Source of the DNA: Allobosea sp. AAP35
GTDB taxonomy: Bacteria; Pseudomonadota; Alphaproteobacteria; Rhizobiales; Beijerinckiaceae
DNA length: 64,000 nt
Reading direction: 5' to 3'
Assembly (NCBI RefSeq): GCF_001295925.1
Contig: NZ_LJHQ01000037.1
Coordinates: 62,001 to 126,000, forward strand
Position 1 is the stretch's first letter. Each line of letters begins with the position of its first letter. The translations under genes were made by a program, and so were the position numbers. This document shows positions 62,738 to 64,000 of this stretch, piece after piece. Below the pieces are notes generated by a model that worked only from the letters and a program-made list of their open reading frames with translations, was not told the origin of the DNA and searched no databases.

Positions 62738-64000
62738 ATGCGTGGAATGATCGTTGCCGCCCAGCCTGAAGCCGCGGAAGTCGGGGCCGACATCCTGCGG
62801 CGGGGCGGCAATGCGGTCGATGCGGCCATCGCCTGCGCCTTCAGCCAGGGCGTGGTCGATCCGCAGATGTGCGGAATCGGGGGCTTCGGGGCGATGCAGA
62901 TCTGCATGCCCGGGCGTGGAGTCCATACCGTTCTCGAGTTTCTCGCGCGGGCGCCGCTTTCGGCGACGCCCGATATGTGGGCTGACCGCTTCGTCGGGCA
63001 GACGCGCGACGGCTTCGTCTTCCTGATGAGCGACCATGCCAACGAACTGGGGCATCTCGCGGCGGGCACGCCGGGCAATGTCGCGGGCTATTGCGAAGCC
63101 TTGGCGCGTTTCGGCACGATGGCGTTGCCGGATGTGGTGGCGCCTGCGATCCGCCAGGCGCGCGAGGGGTTCATGGTGCGCCCCTACGTGCATTATTACT
63201 GGGCGATCGACCAGCGCGCGACGGGGCAGGTCAACACGCAAGACAAGCTGCGCTTGAGCGAAACCGGCCGGGCGATTTATTTCCATGCCGATGGCAGCCT
63301 GAAGAAGCCCGGCGACAGCGTCGCCAATCCCGATCTCGCTCGTACGCTGGAGCGCATCGCGGAAGCCGGGCCGGACATCTTCTATACCGGGGAGATCGCC
63401 CGGGAGATCGCCGCCGACATGGCGGCTGCCGGCGGGCTCATCACCATGGAGGACCTTGCCGCCTACAAGGTGCGCGAAAAGGCGCCGATCTGGGGCGAGT
63501 ATCGCGGCTTCCGGATCGCCGGCAATCCGCCGGCAGCGGGTGGCGCCTCGCTGATCGAATTGCTGCAGATCCTGGAGGGGTTCGATCTTTCGGCGCTCGA
63601 GCACAATGGGCCCGAGCATATCCGCATCCTCGCCGAGGCGATGAAGTGGATGACGATCGACAAGGACGCCCATATGGGCGATCCCGATTTCGTCGCTGTG
63701 CCGCTCGACATGCTGCTGTCGCCTGCCTACGCCGCCGACCGCGCCGCCCGCATCCGTGCGGGCGAGAAAGCCAGCGTGCCGCGCTCCGAACGGCCGAAGG
63801 ATCCGCCCGACACCACGGTCTGCTGCGTCATGGACGAGGAGGGCAATGCGGTCACCATCACGCATACGCTCGGCCAGCCATCGGGCGCGATCACGCCGGG
63901 GCTGGGCTTCATGTATAACGGCACGATGAGTGGTTTCGACCCGCGCCCCGGCCGGGCGGCCTCGATCGCGCCGGGCAAGGCGCGAGGCAGCGCCATGGCG
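62738..64000 (+). CDS. ggt: Gamma-glutamyltransferase (3' end beyond window)
   Basis: The window contains 421 codons of this gene, which stays open to the last base. It has the N-terminal Ntn-hydrolase fold signature ILRRGGNAVDAAIACAFSQG (near residue 20) and IGGFGAMQI; the self-processing Thr follows in PPDTTVCCVMDEEGNAVTITHTLG (near 364), the site where the chain is cut into two subunits. No signal peptide is visible at the start (MRGMIVAAQPEAAEV), so it may be cytosolic, unlike periplasmic E. coli Ggt. It cleaves or transfers gamma-glutamyl groups from peptides or glutathione conjugates and fits a peptide-use role with its neighbour. GGAGAG precedes the ATG. Confidence 0.9.
   Translation, partial: MRGMIVAAQPEAAEVGADILRRGGNAVDAAIACAFSQGVVDPQMCGIGGFGAMQICMPGRGVHTVLEFLARAPLSATPDMWADRFVGQTRDGFVFLMSDHANELGHLAAGTPGNVAGYCEALARFGTMALPDVVAPAIRQAREGFMVRPYVHYYWAIDQRATGQVNTQDKLRLSETGRAIYFHADGSLKKPGDSVANPDLARTLERIAEAGPDIFYTGEIAREIAADMAAAGGLITMEDLAAYKVREKAPIWGEYRGFRIAGNPPAAGGASLIELLQILEGFDLSALEHNGPEHIRILAEAMKWMTIDKDAHMGDPDFVAVPLDMLLSPAYAADRAARIRAGEKASVPRSERPKDPPDTTVCCVMDEEGNAVTITHTLGQPSGAITPGLGFMYNGTMSGFDPRPGRAASIAPGKARGSAMA

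Overview
The window is G+C-rich DNA from an alphaproteobacterium, most likely of the order Hyphomicrobiales (Rhizobiales). A Bosea-like genome fits the content, but that is inference. The support is an F1-only ATP synthase operon (atpHAGDC, with no F0 genes) next to priA and xerC, a putA gene divergent from an Lrp-type regulator, an ethylmalonyl-CoA mutase, a bolA/J-domain pair, and many palindromic intergenic repeats. No phage, insertion sequence or CRISPR array was seen.

Layout. 0-7 kb: the end of a GntR regulator, an amidase, xerC, a small secreted protein, an acyltransferase and priA. 7-12.3 kb: atpHAGDC, with palindromic repeats in two of its spacers and a good intrinsic terminator. 12.4-17.1 kb: putA, its probable regulator, and a TerC-family membrane protein behind a structured leader. 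17.4-20.2 kb: an SsuABC/TauABC-like ABC importer. 20.2-30.6 kb: J-domain protein and BolA, a VapBC toxin-antitoxin pair with a clear operator, an MFS transporter, an SCP2-type thiolase, two EamA transporters, a D,D-carboxypeptidase, a CobW-type metallochaperone with a possible Zur-like site, and an acetyltransferase-like protein. 30.5-39.8 kb: acyl-CoA ligase, ethylmalonyl-CoA mutase, an aldose epimerase-like protein, a DUF1178 protein, glutaredoxin, ComF, an alkene reductase, tRNA-Glu(CTC) and galE.

40-64 kb is a catabolic region. It starts with an HpcH/HpaI aldolase, a hydantoinase and a GntR regulator, then a phosphotriesterase-homology protein coupled to an EamA exporter. A nine-gene plus-strand run (46.3-54.3 kb) encodes a three-subunit flavin/2Fe-2S amino-acid dehydrogenase, a DapA-like lyase, a polar-amino-acid ABC importer and a PHP-like metal hydrolase. 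A seven-gene minus-strand run (61.3-54.3 kb) encodes a polyamine-type ABC importer, its own GntR regulator, an M24 prolidase-like peptidase and a second DapA-like protein. The second DapA-like protein closely resembles, from memory, the rhizobial pyrroline-4-hydroxy-2-carboxylate deaminase HypD. Divergent from that operon are a prolidase/imidazolonepropionase-type amidohydrolase and a gamma-glutamyltransferase cut by the window edge.

Taken together, the last 20 kb looks like a system that imports small peptides or modified amino acids, hydrolyses them, oxidises a (hydroxy)proline-like D-amino acid and deaminates the resulting pyrroline. A hydroxyproline epimerase and a ketoglutarate-semialdehyde dehydrogenase are not in the window, so the true substrate is open. 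putA, 35-50 kb away, would handle released proline.
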